A stretch of 64,000 nt of DNA from Nitrososphaerota archaeon (lineage in GTDB: Archaea > Thermoproteota > Nitrososphaeria_A > Caldarchaeales > Calditenuaceae): the NCBI GenBank assembly GCA_009889515.1, contig WUQR01000139.1, positions 868,001-932,000 of the forward strand, given 5' to 3'. How positions within the stretch are numbered: the first letter of the stretch is position 1; every line of letters starts with the position of its first letter. This document shows, in pieces, positions 24,037 to 33,177 of the stretch. Below the pieces are notes generated by a model. It had not been told where the DNA came from. It saw only the letters and a list, made by a program, of their open reading frames with translations, and did not search any database. A program made the translations under genes and the position numbers.

Positions 24037-26524
24037 AGTTGATGAGATCGCTTCTGGAGGGATGGGTGAAAAAGAGAGAATGTTCTTTAATATTTTGGAG
24101 AATATTTTTATCGGTGCAAACATAGAAGGGAAATCTGGCTTCATAAACTTGATGAGGATTAAATCTTCGTATTTTAGGTCTTTCTTGTCAATTCTCAGAA
24201 AAGTGGTTGAGGAAACCCTTGAAGAATTTCCTGAGTTCAGGGAAGAGCTTTTTGATAAACTCTATAATTTCTTTAAGCGATACTTTAGTGAGAGTGGCTC
24301 AATTCATTTTGTCTTCACACCTCTCCAGGAGAATGTTTGGGCTAGAGTTTATACAGATAAGGATGTCGCTTTATTCTGGAAGACTCGAGACCTTTACTAT
24401 GTTAAGACTGACCGTATTTATAAGAGTATGAGTGTGGAACTCGATGCTTTTAAGTTCTTCTTTGATGCTTCTGAGGTGGAGCATAGAAAGGCTTATGAAA
24501 AGAGAAAAATAATCTACGAATTGAAGGACGTAAGTGATGATGGGACAATTCATTTCCAAGTAATTTATTCTGAGAGAGGGAGGGAGACCAAAATCGAAGA
24601 GATTTTAAGGAGATTAAAGGACCGAAGAATCACAGAAGAGGTTCTTGAAAAGGCATTTAAAATATTTGAGAGACAGAGCGAGGTGGATTACTTCATTAAT
24701 AAAGATGCAAATGCTTTCTTAAAAGAGCAGTTTGAGATTTGGCTTAGACATTACATAATGGACGAAGAGAGCGAGTTTAGTGAGAAAAGATTGAAAGAGT
24801 TGAAGGCGCTTAAGACGATAGCGTTTAAAATCATAGATTTCATTTCCCAGTTTGAAGATGAACTGCGAAAAATATGGGAGAAACCCAAATTTGTCCTAAA
24901 TAGCGAATATGTAATAACACTAGATAGAATAAAGGAACTGTGTGGAGAAGATTTTTTGGAAAACTACGTTATTCCTAAAGTTTTAGCTAATGAAGAGCAG
25001 CTACGAGAATGGAGAGAGTTGTTGGGAGTTGAGATTAGGGGTATTTCAGACCTTATCGAAACAAATAGCCTTCAAGGAAAGGAGTGGAAAAAACTACCCA
25101 TAGATACTAAATACTTTGATCATGAATTTAAATGGAAGTTAATAGAAAAAATTTCTGAGAATAACGAGCTTGATAAGGTTTTAGATGGCTGGTTGATTAA
25201 AAGTGAAAACTGGCAAGCATTAAATACAATTTTACCAAAATTCAGAGGAAAAGTTCAGACAATTTACATAGATCCACCATTTAATAAGGAGCAGGACGCT
25301 GACTACTACTACCATGTGAAATATAAGGATTCTACATGGATAACAATGCTTGAGAATAGATTGCAGCTAGCAAGGCACATTTTAAAAGATACAGGAAGCA
25401 TTTTTGTGAGATGCGATGATAACGGTAACATGTACGTTAGACTTTTAATGAACGAAATTTTTGGGGAAGAAAATTTCCAAAATGAAATAGTGATAAAGAC
25501 GTCTGGAATTCAAAAAGAAGCAAAGCGCAAATTTCTTGACGCTACAGAGAGCCTATTTTTCTATGCCAAAAATAAGGAACAGTGTTTGTTTTACGAATTA
25601 TATGAAGAGAGAGAAACTGATTGGCAACCTTTTGTCCATTATCCAGGAGTTAGGAATCAGGATAGGAACTGGAGAGAGGTTTTCGGTATAAAGTTATATC
25701 CTCCATTAGGAAGACATTGGGGGATTAAACAAGATTTAATAGATAAATATATATCTAAAAAGCTCATAAGGTTTAGATGCAAAATCTGCGGATATGAGCA
25801 TTATGAAGGTTTGTGGGACAAATGTCCTAAGTGTGGAGAAAATGATTTTGTTCCCGAAATAAAAAATCCACCTAAAAAGGTTGATTCTAATTGGACGAAT
25901 ATACAAAGTTACTCACAAGACCCAGACTTTCCAACAAGAAATGCTGAGCAACTTATTCAACGTGTGTTTGAGGCTACATCTAAAGAAGGTGATTTAGTTA
26001 TGGACTTCTTTTTAGGTTCTGGTACTGCGACAGCAGTTGCCCATAAGTTAAGGAGAAAATGGATTGGTGTCGAAATGGGTGAACATTTCTGGACAATCGT
26101 CCTACCGCGTATGAAGAAGGTTCTGGCAGGAGAGAAGTCAGGAATAAGTAGAAATATCAATTGGGAGGGTAGCGGTTTCTTTAAGTATTATGAATTGGAG
26201 CAATATGAGCAAACGCTAGATAGAGCAGTCTATAAGGATACTCACCCCTTCGTTGACTGGACCTCTAGCGAAATTTATTCCCACTATGTTTTCCTAAAAG
26301 ATGAAAAAATGCTACGCGCATTAGAGATAGATTACAACAATAAAACCGTTAAAGTTGACCTCTCGAAACTTTATCCAAACATAGATATTGCTGAAACCAT
26401 ATCAAACCTAAAAGGGAAATGGATAAAAAGGTTGACAAGAAAAGAGGTAGAGTTTGAGGATGGGGAAGTTATAGACCTAGGGAATTTAGACTGGAAATTG
26501 ATTAAACCCCTAATATGGTGGTGA
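24029..26524 (+). CDS. mod: Type III-like DNA methyltransferase (Mod subunit)
   Basis: Modifies adenine in an asymmetric site and supplies specificity to the partner Res helicase-nuclease. In the protein of about 831 residues, motif IV DPPF is at residues 415-418 and the SAM motif FLGSGT at about 661-666. This order (catalytic before SAM) is the beta class used by Type III Mod proteins. The N-terminal 400 residues are helical and charged. Between the motifs, residues 584-602 hold a CxxC...CxxC zinc ribbon (CKICGYEHYE, CPKCGEND) in the region expected to read DNA. ATG 24029 follows GGAGGTG by 6 bases; the upstream TTG is rejected. Codon use is very AT-rich (AAA, AAT, TTA), unlike the flanks: recent transfer is likely. 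Confidence 0.92.
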   Translation: MSKVDEIASGGMGEKERMFFNILENIFIGANIEGKSGFINLMRIKSSYFRSFLSILRKVVEETLEEFPEFREELFDKLYNFFKRYFSESGSIHFVFTPLQENVWARVYTDKDVALFWKTRDLYYVKTDRIYKSMSVELDAFKFFFDASEVEHRKAYEKRKIIYELKDVSDDGTIHFQVIYSERGRETKIEEILRRLKDRRITEEVLEKAFKIFERQSEVDYFINKDANAFLKEQFEIWLRHYIMDEESEFSEKRLKELKALKTIAFKIIDFISQFEDELRKIWEKPKFVLNSEYVITLDRIKELCGEDFLENYVIPKVLANEEQLREWRELLGVEIRGISDLIETNSLQGKEWKKLPIDTKYFDHEFKWKLIEKISENNELDKVLDGWLIKSENWQALNTILPKFRGKVQTIYIDPPFNKEQDADYYYHVKYKDSTWITMLENRLQLARHILKDTGSIFVRCDDNGNMYVRLLMNEIFGEENFQNEIVIKTSGIQKEAKRKFLDATESLFFYAKNKEQCLFYELYEERETDWQPFVHYPGVRNQDRNWREVFGIKLYPPLGRHWGIKQDLIDKYISKKLIRFRCKICGYEHYEGLWDKCPKCGENDFVPEIKNPPKKVDSNWTNIQSYSQDPDFPTRNAEQLIQRVFEATSKEGDLVMDFFLGSGTATAVAHKLRRKWIGVEMGEHFWTIVLPRMKKVLAGEKSGISRNINWEGSGFFKYYELEQYEQTLDRAVYKDTHPFVDWTSSEIYSHYVFLKDEKMLRALEIDYNNKTVKVDLSKLYPNIDIAETISNLKGKWIKRLTRKEVEFEDGEVIDLGNLDWKLIKPLIWW

Positions 26525-26526
26525 GA

Positions 26527-29500
26527 ATGTCGGGATACACGCCAGTCAAAGTAATACTCCAAAATATTGCTGATAGTATTGATTTCAATTCTCTTCCACC
26601 TTCATGGTCAACATTTAACAACTTCACCTCATTCTCCAAGACCAAGAATCTCTACGACTACCAAGAGGAGGCATTAAAAAACGCTATCAAGATTCTCTAC
26701 TTCTATTATCAAAGCGCGGAAGACTATAAAGAGGGGGAGCCCTTAGAAACTAACGAAAAGAGAAAAACATTACTTTTCGCAGAATATGAAAGGCGAGGAC
26801 TAGAATCACACCACTTAGCCATTAGAAAGTCAAAACAAAAAACGATTTACAAGCTCTTATCCGAATATTTTGAAAGCGAAGGAGAGCAAATATCTTATCG
26901 AAATCTCATCAACAGAATGTCCTTTTGGATGGCAACTGGATCTGGAAAGACCTTAGTCATCGTAAAACTGATTGAGATTCTGTATTATTTAATGAAAAGA
27001 AGAGAAATTCCTCCTTGCGATATCTTAGTTTTGACATGTCGAGAAGATCTAGTTGAGAAAATGAAGGAATACATAGATGAATACAATGAATACAATAACT
27101 TGAAGATCAGGCTTTGGAACTTGAAAGATTTTAGTAAAGTAAAGTACGGTGGGATCTTGCCAAGGGGAGAGAATACCATAGATGTCTTCATCTACAGGTC
27201 AGATTTAATATGGGACGAAGAGACAGAGAAATATATAGACTTTAGAAATTATGAGAATATTGGAAGATGGTATATCTTACTTGATGAAGCACATAAAGGC
27301 GGCAAAGAAGAATCTAAGAGACAAGCATTCTACTCGATTATGTCGAGAAACGGCTTCCTTTTCAACTTTTCAGCGACGTTTACAGACGAGATAGACATAT
27401 ACACGACTGTATATAACATTAACCTTGCGCAATATGTAGGAAAGGGTTATGGAAAGAATATATACATATCAGAACAAGAATTTGAAGCATTCAGAGATAA
27501 GGAAGATTACCCGAGCACTGAGAAACAGAAAATCGTCTTAAAAACATTAATCCTCTTGACATATCTTAAAAAAATATACAAAGATATAAGAGCAAAAACA
27601 GGTAAGAATGTTTATCACATACCAATGATGCTAACACTTACACATACGGTCAACCATAAAGATCCAAGTAAAGAGCCCGACTTAGAAATGTTCTTCAAAG
27701 AACTTGAAAAAATAGCTGAGGGAAAGATAAAATATGAGACATTTGAGAAAGCAAAAGAAGAGCTTATCCAAGAGTTTGAAAAACAGAATCCCTACGTGTA
27801 TGGATCAGAAAGACTATTAGTTAATACCGAGAAATTAAAAACAATTTCATATACTGATGTTTTATATGAAGTTTTCAACGCACAAACTCCCGGAAACATA
27901 GAAGTTTTGGTACTGCCATCAAATCGGCAGGAATTAGCATTTAAGTTAAAAACATCCGACAGACCTTTTGCGAGTGTCAAAATAGGAGACATAACTAATT
28001 GGCTAAAAACGACTCTCTCAGGATATGAGATAATAGAAAGATGGGAAAATGAGAGCTTCTTCAGAAGTATAAACAAAGACGACTCCGACATAAACATATT
28101 GATGGGGTCTAGAGCTTTCTATGAAGGGTGGGACTCGAATAGACCTAATGTAATCACTTTTATTAACATAGGAGTCGGGACTGACGCTAAAAAATTCATC
28201 ACACAATCAATAGGAAGAGGCGCGCGAATAGAGCCTATGAAAAACAAGAGAAAGAGGATAAACTATTTACGCATTTCGATGGACCCAGAGGCTAAAGAGT
28301 TGGTCAATAATGTCAGCCCAGAAACCTTTATCCCTCTGGAAACTCTTTTTATTTTCGCTACGAAAAAGAACATTATCCAAGAAATAATGACATCAGTAAA
28401 AGAGGAAAAAATGAGACTGGGAGAAATAATCTCGTTGGATAAAAACCCGAAAACAGGAGAAGTAATCTTGCTGATCCCATATTACAGTGGGAGAAGGAAA
28501 GTACCAACAGAAAAAATCCCAAAATTCAGTGTAAATAGAGAATCATTAATGCAGCTTAGAAGATACATCGAAATGATCGGTGATGACAGAGTTTTACTTA
28601 TGCTTCACTTTTCAGAACCTGGTCTAAATTTTGATGATCTCATAAGATTTAAAGAATTTATTTGGAATGATGAGAAATTTAATTTCGTCGAGAATAGTGA
28701 GTTGTTGCCCCCCTCAGTACTCCTTACTCGTCTGATATCTCATATTAACGTCAGTGTAGAGGATTTGGAAAGATTTAAAATACTTGAGGAAGAAATAGTT
28801 CATTTCAAGAGGATTGGAGTGTATTTGGATGAGGTGAGACTTAATGCACTTAAAGAAAAATTGGAAAAAGTGAGGAAATATCCAGAAAAGAAAGTGGTAG
28901 AACAGGAGCTGAGTAATCTTTATGGTAAAATAAGTCAAACAGAGTATGATAGAAGGAAATATGAATTAGAGAAAAAATACGCAGAACAAGAAATTCTTAC
29001 TATAGACGGGAAAAAATTGGGAATATACTACATAGCCGAACACTATTATCTACCCCTTCTGTCGACAGAGGAAAAGATAGAGTGGATAACCCATATAATT
29101 AATACACCTAGCGAACACAAATTCATTAAAGATTTGATTGATTACTCAAAGAAAGAGAGTAACTTATTAAAAGAATTTGATTGGTGGATGTTCAGCAAAA
29201 TAGATGGATACTTAGATGAGATATATATCCCATATTACGACAGTTCTCAGAATTCACTTCGCAAATTTAAGCCAGACTTCATATTTTGGTTATGCAAAGG
29301 CGAGGACTATTACATACTCTTCATAGACCCGAAAGGAACATCCCACACGGAATTCGGCTATAAAATTGATGGTTATGAGAAAATTTTCAGAAATGAGGAT
29401 GGTTCTATTAAGACGTTTCAGGAGTACGGATTTAATATTAGAGTTCACTTAAATCTTTACACAGACGATGTATATAAGCTCCCTGAAAGGTTTCGTAAGG

Positions 29501-29553
29501 AATACTGGTTTGATAGTATCGAAAAATCAATCAATAACTTATTAACGACTTAG
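26527..29553 (+). CDS. res: Type III-like restriction helicase-nuclease (Res subunit)
   Basis: An SF2 translocase-endonuclease of about 1008 residues that cuts foreign DNA with the Mod partner. Walker A ATGSGKT is at residues 136-142, motif II DEAH at 253-256, and motif VI-like QSIGRGARIEP near residue 560. The C-terminal nuclease has P916-D917 and D934-P-K936 (KPDFIFW, LFIDPKGTS), a PD-(D/E)XK variant with Asp in the middle position. The start ATG 26527 follows GGTGGTGAG just after the mod stop; an earlier ATG at 26515 overlaps mod. Both genes share the same AT-rich codon usage. All key motifs look intact, so the system is probably active. Confidence 0.92.
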   Translation: MSGYTPVKVILQNIADSIDFNSLPPSWSTFNNFTSFSKTKNLYDYQEEALKNAIKILYFYYQSAEDYKEGEPLETNEKRKTLLFAEYERRGLESHHLAIRKSKQKTIYKLLSEYFESEGEQISYRNLINRMSFWMATGSGKTLVIVKLIEILYYLMKRREIPPCDILVLTCREDLVEKMKEYIDEYNEYNNLKIRLWNLKDFSKVKYGGILPRGENTIDVFIYRSDLIWDEETEKYIDFRNYENIGRWYILLDEAHKGGKEESKRQAFYSIMSRNGFLFNFSATFTDEIDIYTTVYNINLAQYVGKGYGKNIYISEQEFEAFRDKEDYPSTEKQKIVLKTLILLTYLKKIYKDIRAKTGKNVYHIPMMLTLTHTVNHKDPSKEPDLEMFFKELEKIAEGKIKYETFEKAKEELIQEFEKQNPYVYGSERLLVNTEKLKTISYTDVLYEVFNAQTPGNIEVLVLPSNRQELAFKLKTSDRPFASVKIGDITNWLKTTLSGYEIIERWENESFFRSINKDDSDINILMGSRAFYEGWDSNRPNVITFINIGVGTDAKKFITQSIGRGARIEPMKNKRKRINYLRISMDPEAKELVNNVSPETFIPLETLFIFATKKNIIQEIMTSVKEEKMRLGEIISLDKNPKTGEVILLIPYYSGRRKVPTEKIPKFSVNRESLMQLRRYIEMIGDDRVLLMLHFSEPGLNFDDLIRFKEFIWNDEKFNFVENSELLPPSVLLTRLISHINVSVEDLERFKILEEEIVHFKRIGVYLDEVRLNALKEKLEKVRKYPEKKVVEQELSNLYGKISQTEYDRRKYELEKKYAEQEILTIDGKKLGIYYIAEHYYLPLLSTEEKIEWITHIINTPSEHKFIKDLIDYSKKESNLLKEFDWWMFSKIDGYLDEIYIPYYDSSQNSLRKFKPDFIFWLCKGEDYYILFIDPKGTSHTEFGYKIDGYEKIFRNEDGSIKTFQEYGFNIRVHLNLYTDDVYKLPERFRKEYWFDSIEKSINNLLTT

Positions 29554-29969
29554 CAATTAACTTCCCCTTTATTAGAAACAAGTATAACTCCGCTAGTCGA
29601 AGATGTGAGGCTCTTCTGTATAGTTTTACCTGCCTCCTTGTCCAAGGAATGTGACATTCCTATCGACAAGTTTCCTACTAATTGGGCAGAATAGATAAAA
29701 TGAAGTCTGCAAAAGAATACATAACTAATTTGATAATTCCAAAGAGCTTAATTCTACACCTAAAGAATTTGATTCTCAGCATCAAACACTACCCAAAAAG
29801 AAAATCACCTACTTGTAGAATTGGATACACATATAATTAAGAGACTTAAAGATAGATTACCGATAAAAGGAAAATGCAAGATTTGTGAACAATTATGAAG
29901 ACTATATGCGTGTACTCACGTTTTCATTATTTCAGCTAGCCTTCCTTGAGGCGATGAAATACATTGTGT
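29554..29969. other. Gene-free AT-rich tract after res
   Basis: No convincing gene is seen in these 416 bases. A 46-codon frame at 29700-29840 (basic, Leu/Ile-rich) lacks a ribosome-binding site and known motifs. Later frames are short; one contains a CKIC. The tract holds a 17-base palindrome at 29645-29661. It looks like eroded coding DNA of the accessory island. Confidence 0.6.
29645..29661. repeat. 17-base perfect palindrome
   Basis: AGGAATGTGACATTCCT: arms of 8 bases around a central G. The loop is too short for an RNA hairpin terminator, so a protein-binding site (operator or recombination site) is more likely. It lies about 90 bases past the res stop codon. Confidence 0.6.
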
Positions 29970-30761
29970 TTATACTCCTCGCTGTACATGTCTGATCTCA
30001 AGTTTTGTAACAGTTATTGGACAGCTGGATAATATGCAACCCCAGTTCCCGTTAGCGACATAGACATACCAAGATCCCGAGGAGGGAACTGTAAATTCTA
30101 ACGATCCTGAATAGCCATAGCTTGCTGCAGGCCAACTCCACATCCATAGAGAAATTATAGTTTCACAGTAAGAGCCGCGAACATTTTTCTCATAGTCCGC
30201 ATCAGTCCCGATCGCGATATATGTGGCATCATCATTTGATTCCCAGTAGACCCTTATAACATCACCCTTCTTGGCATTTATTGGAAATTGGTGTACTCGG
30301 CACTGCCTATCAATATGTACTGATCCGGAATAGATTATATTCTCTATTGCACCTTCTGCTGGTAGGTACTGGTAAGGTTGAGTATATTGATATGGCTGAG
30401 GATAAATCAGTGTGTTAGTTACTGTCTTGGTGAATACTTCCTGTACGAAAATCGTGGTAGTGTGGGTTTGGGGTCTTATTAAAGTAGGAACAAACAATGC
30501 GGACACAATACCAACGGCGAATAGACCTGCAATTATAGATACGATGAGCCATTTCCTATTCCCGCCAGCCCGTCCATGTTCCTGGCTCCTCTGCACATCT
30601 CCACCTAACTCCTCCTCAGCGAGTTCTAAATACTTCGATAGCAGAGCTCTCCTCCTCTCCCTATAAAACTCCTCATCTATCAAGCCCAACCTCCTAGCTT
30701 CTTCCAGTTTCTTCAAAACTCTAAGAATCCTATCATCATCCCTATCCTCTGGCATATCCAC
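29970..30761 (-). CDS. SHOCT-like membrane-anchored protein with extracellular beta domain
   Basis: A 263-residue protein with three parts. Residues about 10-45 form a SHOCT-like helical pair (ILRVLKKLEEARRLGLIDEE, then FYRERRRALL). Residues about 72-95 are one transmembrane helix (LIVSIIAGLFAVGIVSALFV). After a Thr-rich stalk (HTTTIFVQEVFTKTVTNT) comes a beta-rich outer domain with GSVHIDRQCRVHQFPINAKKG and SLEFTVPSSGSWYVYVANG, similar in style to bacterial PPC domains. Cysteines (GSYCETI, WGCILSSC) may form disulfides. Function unknown. A TATA-like element AATTATTTAA sits just upstream on the minus strand, near 30785-30800. It is the right-hand member of the island. Confidence 0.72.
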   Translation of the reverse strand: MDMPEDRDDDRILRVLKKLEEARRLGLIDEEFYRERRRALLSKYLELAEEELGGDVQRSQEHGRAGGNRKWLIVSIIAGLFAVGIVSALFVPTLIRPQTHTTTIFVQEVFTKTVTNTLIYPQPYQYTQPYQYLPAEGAIENIIYSGSVHIDRQCRVHQFPINAKKGDVIRVYWESNDDATYIAIGTDADYEKNVRGSYCETIISLWMWSWPAASYGYSGSLEFTVPSSGSWYVYVANGNWGCILSSCPITVTKLEIRHVQRGV

Positions 30762-30915
30762 TAGTTAGCAGATGTAGTTGCCTAAATTATTTAAATCTTC
30801 TCGGCTTGGGAGCTTTTAACCACCTTGTTCGTAAAGATAATAGAGTGATAGCAATAAAAATGCGGTCAAATACATAATTGCTTAACCTAGTCTAAAAATT
30901 TTGAAAAAGTACAGT

Positions 30916-32607
30916 CTACTGGCCGCAGCAGCAGTTATCCTCTTTCCCTGAGCAGCCCTGGATAACCGGAACCGATTCTAGGCCTCCGAAGCCAGCGGTC
31001 TTAGTCGAGGCCGTGGGCACCGCCGCCTGCTTTGCCGGGAGCTTACGCTTGTAAAAGTCATCTGCCAGCTTTCTCCCAGTCCGCTTCTCCCATTCCTCGA
31101 TCGAGATGCCGTAGACCGCCTGGATCCTGTCCCTGTACCACGCGGGCACAACGTTAAAGGAGCAGAACGGCACAATCCTCATATCCGGCGTCAGATAGTG
31201 GATGTCACAACGCCTCAACCTCTCTTCATCATGATTATAGGGGTCCATGAAGTGCATCATTCCTAGGAAGAGTGATTTTTTGTGCCATTCTCCGACGCTT
31301 GAGTAGTCGTGTCGTACTATGATGTTGAATAGCATTCTGGAGAGGTTCATTCCCGCGGGTTCTTTTTCTTTCCTGATGTATTTTGATATGTTTGCTAGTA
31401 CTTTCATTCCTACCCAGACTCTGCTTCTGCCCATTTCTATTTCTTCTGCTTTTTCCTGTAGGTATTTGATGAGACCTTCTACGTCTACGAATTCTGTTAT
31501 TGGTTTCATTTTGTCTCCGTCTTTGAATACGTAGGTTCCGGCTCCGCATGCGAAGTGTATGCTTAGCTCGTATTTTGGTGTGCGTGTTAGGGCTTCTATG
31601 AAGTTTGTTAGGGGTGTGCAGGCTGGTACTGGGAACCATGCGTCTCGCGGGATTTCACCATTTGTCTGTTCCTCGATCCTGATGATGCAGTCTGGTATTG
31701 TGATGCGGTATTTTTCTCTCTCTTTCTTGGGCATTCTGCCTGTGAGTGAGACTGGCTGGAAGTTGACTGCTCTTACGACGTCGATGTTTTTGAATCCGAA
31801 TCTGATGATGTCGCCGAGTTCGTGGTCGTTTACGCTCTTGATGACTGTTGGGACTAGGACTATTCCGACGCCGAGTTTTCTGGCGTTTTCTAGGACGCCT
31901 GGGACTTCCCAGTGGTTCTTCGGGTTTGTCCTAGGCGTGACGCCGTCGAAGCTCATGTAGAGGTTGCTGACCCCGGCTTCTTTTATCTTCTTGAAGTACT
32001 CGAAGTCGCGCGAGAGTCTTATTCCGTTTGTGTTGAGCTGGATGTGGTCTACGCCTACTTCTTTGAGGATTCTTATGATTTCGGGGAGGTCGTCTCTGAG
32101 TGTTGGCTCGCCGCCTGTTATCTGGATGCTGTTGCCGGGGACTGGTCTCTCGGCCCTGAGGTTTAGGGCCATCTCTCTAATCTGGTCGAGTGTGGGCTCG
32201 TAGATGTAGCCTGCCTTTTCGGCGTAGAAGAAGCAGTACCAGCAGTGTAGGTCGCATCTATTGGTTATGACTAGGTTGGCTAGGCCTGTGTGGCTTAGGT
32301 GTGAGCTGCATAGGCCGCAGTTGTAGGGGCAGACGCTGCGGGCCGCCTCTACGTCCGGGTTTCCAGTACCTTTTCCGTCCTTTAGCCACCTCGCGAACTT
32401 GTAATACATCTCGGCGTCGCCGAAGTATAGCTCGTCGAATTCCCCGTGCTTGGGGCAGGTCTTCTTGATGTATATCTTGCCGTTGATCTCTAGGACGTCT
32501 GCGGGGAGGACCTGGTAGCACTCTGGGCAGATGCTTCTTGTCCGGGTGACCAGCTTTTCTACCGGCTTTGACTCCTCTTTTGTTTTCTCCTGTATTATTG
32601 TCGCCAT
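30916..32607 (-). CDS. tes: Tetraether synthase-like radical SAM enzyme (Tes/MJ0619 family)
   Basis: Members of this family join the phytanyl chains of two archaeols to make tetraether (GDGT) membrane lipids. The 563-residue protein has the radical SAM cluster motif at C118-x3-C122-x2-C125 (NRCDLHCWYC), the family N-terminal motif C27PEC30...C51PKHG, a second cluster region C93PYNCGLC100, and QITGGEPTLRDDLPEI. A late Cys-rich tail (C552, then CCC at 559-561) is unusual. The family also has paralogs of unclear role, so Tes is the best but not certain name. The minus-strand TATA (32636-32647) gives a leader of about 9 bases. The gene is divergent from a small HTH regulator. Confidence 0.82.
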   Translation of the reverse strand: MATIIQEKTKEESKPVEKLVTRTRSICPECYQVLPADVLEINGKIYIKKTCPKHGEFDELYFGDAEMYYKFARWLKDGKGTGNPDVEAARSVCPYNCGLCSSHLSHTGLANLVITNRCDLHCWYCFFYAEKAGYIYEPTLDQIREMALNLRAERPVPGNSIQITGGEPTLRDDLPEIIRILKEVGVDHIQLNTNGIRLSRDFEYFKKIKEAGVSNLYMSFDGVTPRTNPKNHWEVPGVLENARKLGVGIVLVPTVIKSVNDHELGDIIRFGFKNIDVVRAVNFQPVSLTGRMPKKEREKYRITIPDCIIRIEEQTNGEIPRDAWFPVPACTPLTNFIEALTRTPKYELSIHFACGAGTYVFKDGDKMKPITEFVDVEGLIKYLQEKAEEIEMGRSRVWVGMKVLANISKYIRKEKEPAGMNLSRMLFNIIVRHDYSSVGEWHKKSLFLGMMHFMDPYNHDEERLRRCDIHYLTPDMRIVPFCSFNVVPAWYRDRIQAVYGISIEEWEKRTGRKLADDFYKRKLPAKQAAVPTASTKTAGFGGLESVPVIQGCSGKEDNCCCGQ

Positions 32608-32635
32608 GTATCTTCAACTCGCTTCGCATGTCTGG

Positions 32636-32754
32636 CCTATTTAAGACTTATCCGACCAAATTCACTGTAACAAAGGTAGAATTGTGCTCAAACTAGTTTA
32701 GTTTGACAAATCATAAATACAGGCGTTAAAGATAAGATTTCAGGGTATAAAAAA
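32636..32754. promoter_or_regulatory. Divergent promoter region of tes and its HTH neighbour
   Basis: A minus-strand box GTCTTAAATAGG (32636-32647) is about 30 bases before the tes ATG. A plus-strand box GGGTATAAAAAA (32743-32754) is about 20-27 bases before the HTH ATG at 32770. About 95 bases separate the two boxes, room for operators; the A/T-rich CAAATCATAAATAC lies between them. Confidence 0.6.
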
Positions 32755-32769
32755 AGGGGTCTGGGGAAT

Positions 32770-33141
32770 ATGCTGCTCCCATCCGAGATAGAGGCGAGGG
32801 TGATGCTCCCCCTGCTGAGGGCCGCTGTAGTTACACTGCTTGTTAGGGATCATGGCTTTCAGCAGAGGCGGGTGGCCCAGGCCTTGGGGATAACCCAGCC
32901 CGCTGTTAGCAATTATTTGCGGATGGCGCGGGGTAAGATGCGGGAGCTTTTGGAGAACGGGGTTATGCAGGAGGTGGCCGGGGAGATTGCCGGTGCGATC
33001 CTTCGTGGTGAAGACGATATGGTTGTTAGGGAGCTTATCCAGAAGGGGCTTGAGAGGCTTAGGAGGGAGCGTGTCCTCTGCCTCGCCCATAAAACCCTTG
33101 AACCCGTGCTGGACGTTAATTCCTGCCATATCTGTGATTGA
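32770..33141 (+). CDS. HTH transcriptional regulator, ThiR-type DNA-binding domain only
   Basis: A 123-residue protein with an N-terminal helix-turn-helix (LPSEIEARVMLPLLRAAVV, then QRRVAQALGITQPAVSNYLR at about residues 36-55). This HTH type is the one found in archaeal ThiR and similar regulators, here without the ThiN ligand domain. The C-terminus ends with CHICD, and Cys at about residue 102 suggests a redox or metal site. It is divergent from tes, sharing the intergenic region, so it may control tes or the following RAM-domain gene. This is inference. Confidence 0.78.
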   Translation: MLLPSEIEARVMLPLLRAAVVTLLVRDHGFQQRRVAQALGITQPAVSNYLRMARGKMRELLENGVMQEVAGEIAGAILRGEDDMVVRELIQKGLERLRRERVLCLAHKTLEPVLDVNSCHICD

Positions 33142-33177
33142 AACGCTTAAAAGCATCCGCGGCCGCCTCTATAGAAC

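Noticed and set aside
29700-29840. 46-codon ORF in the gap after res
   Set aside because: No ribosome-binding site, no known motif, low-complexity basic sequence; probably chance in AT-rich DNA.
21101-30761. Insertion sequence or integrative element with its own integrase
   Set aside because: No transposase, integrase or terminal repeats were found in the island; mobility is inferred only from composition and the tRNA-like remnant.
31235-31960. Open frames inside the tes gene on both strands
   Set aside because: They lie in other frames of a well-conserved radical SAM gene and have no ribosome-binding sites or motifs.
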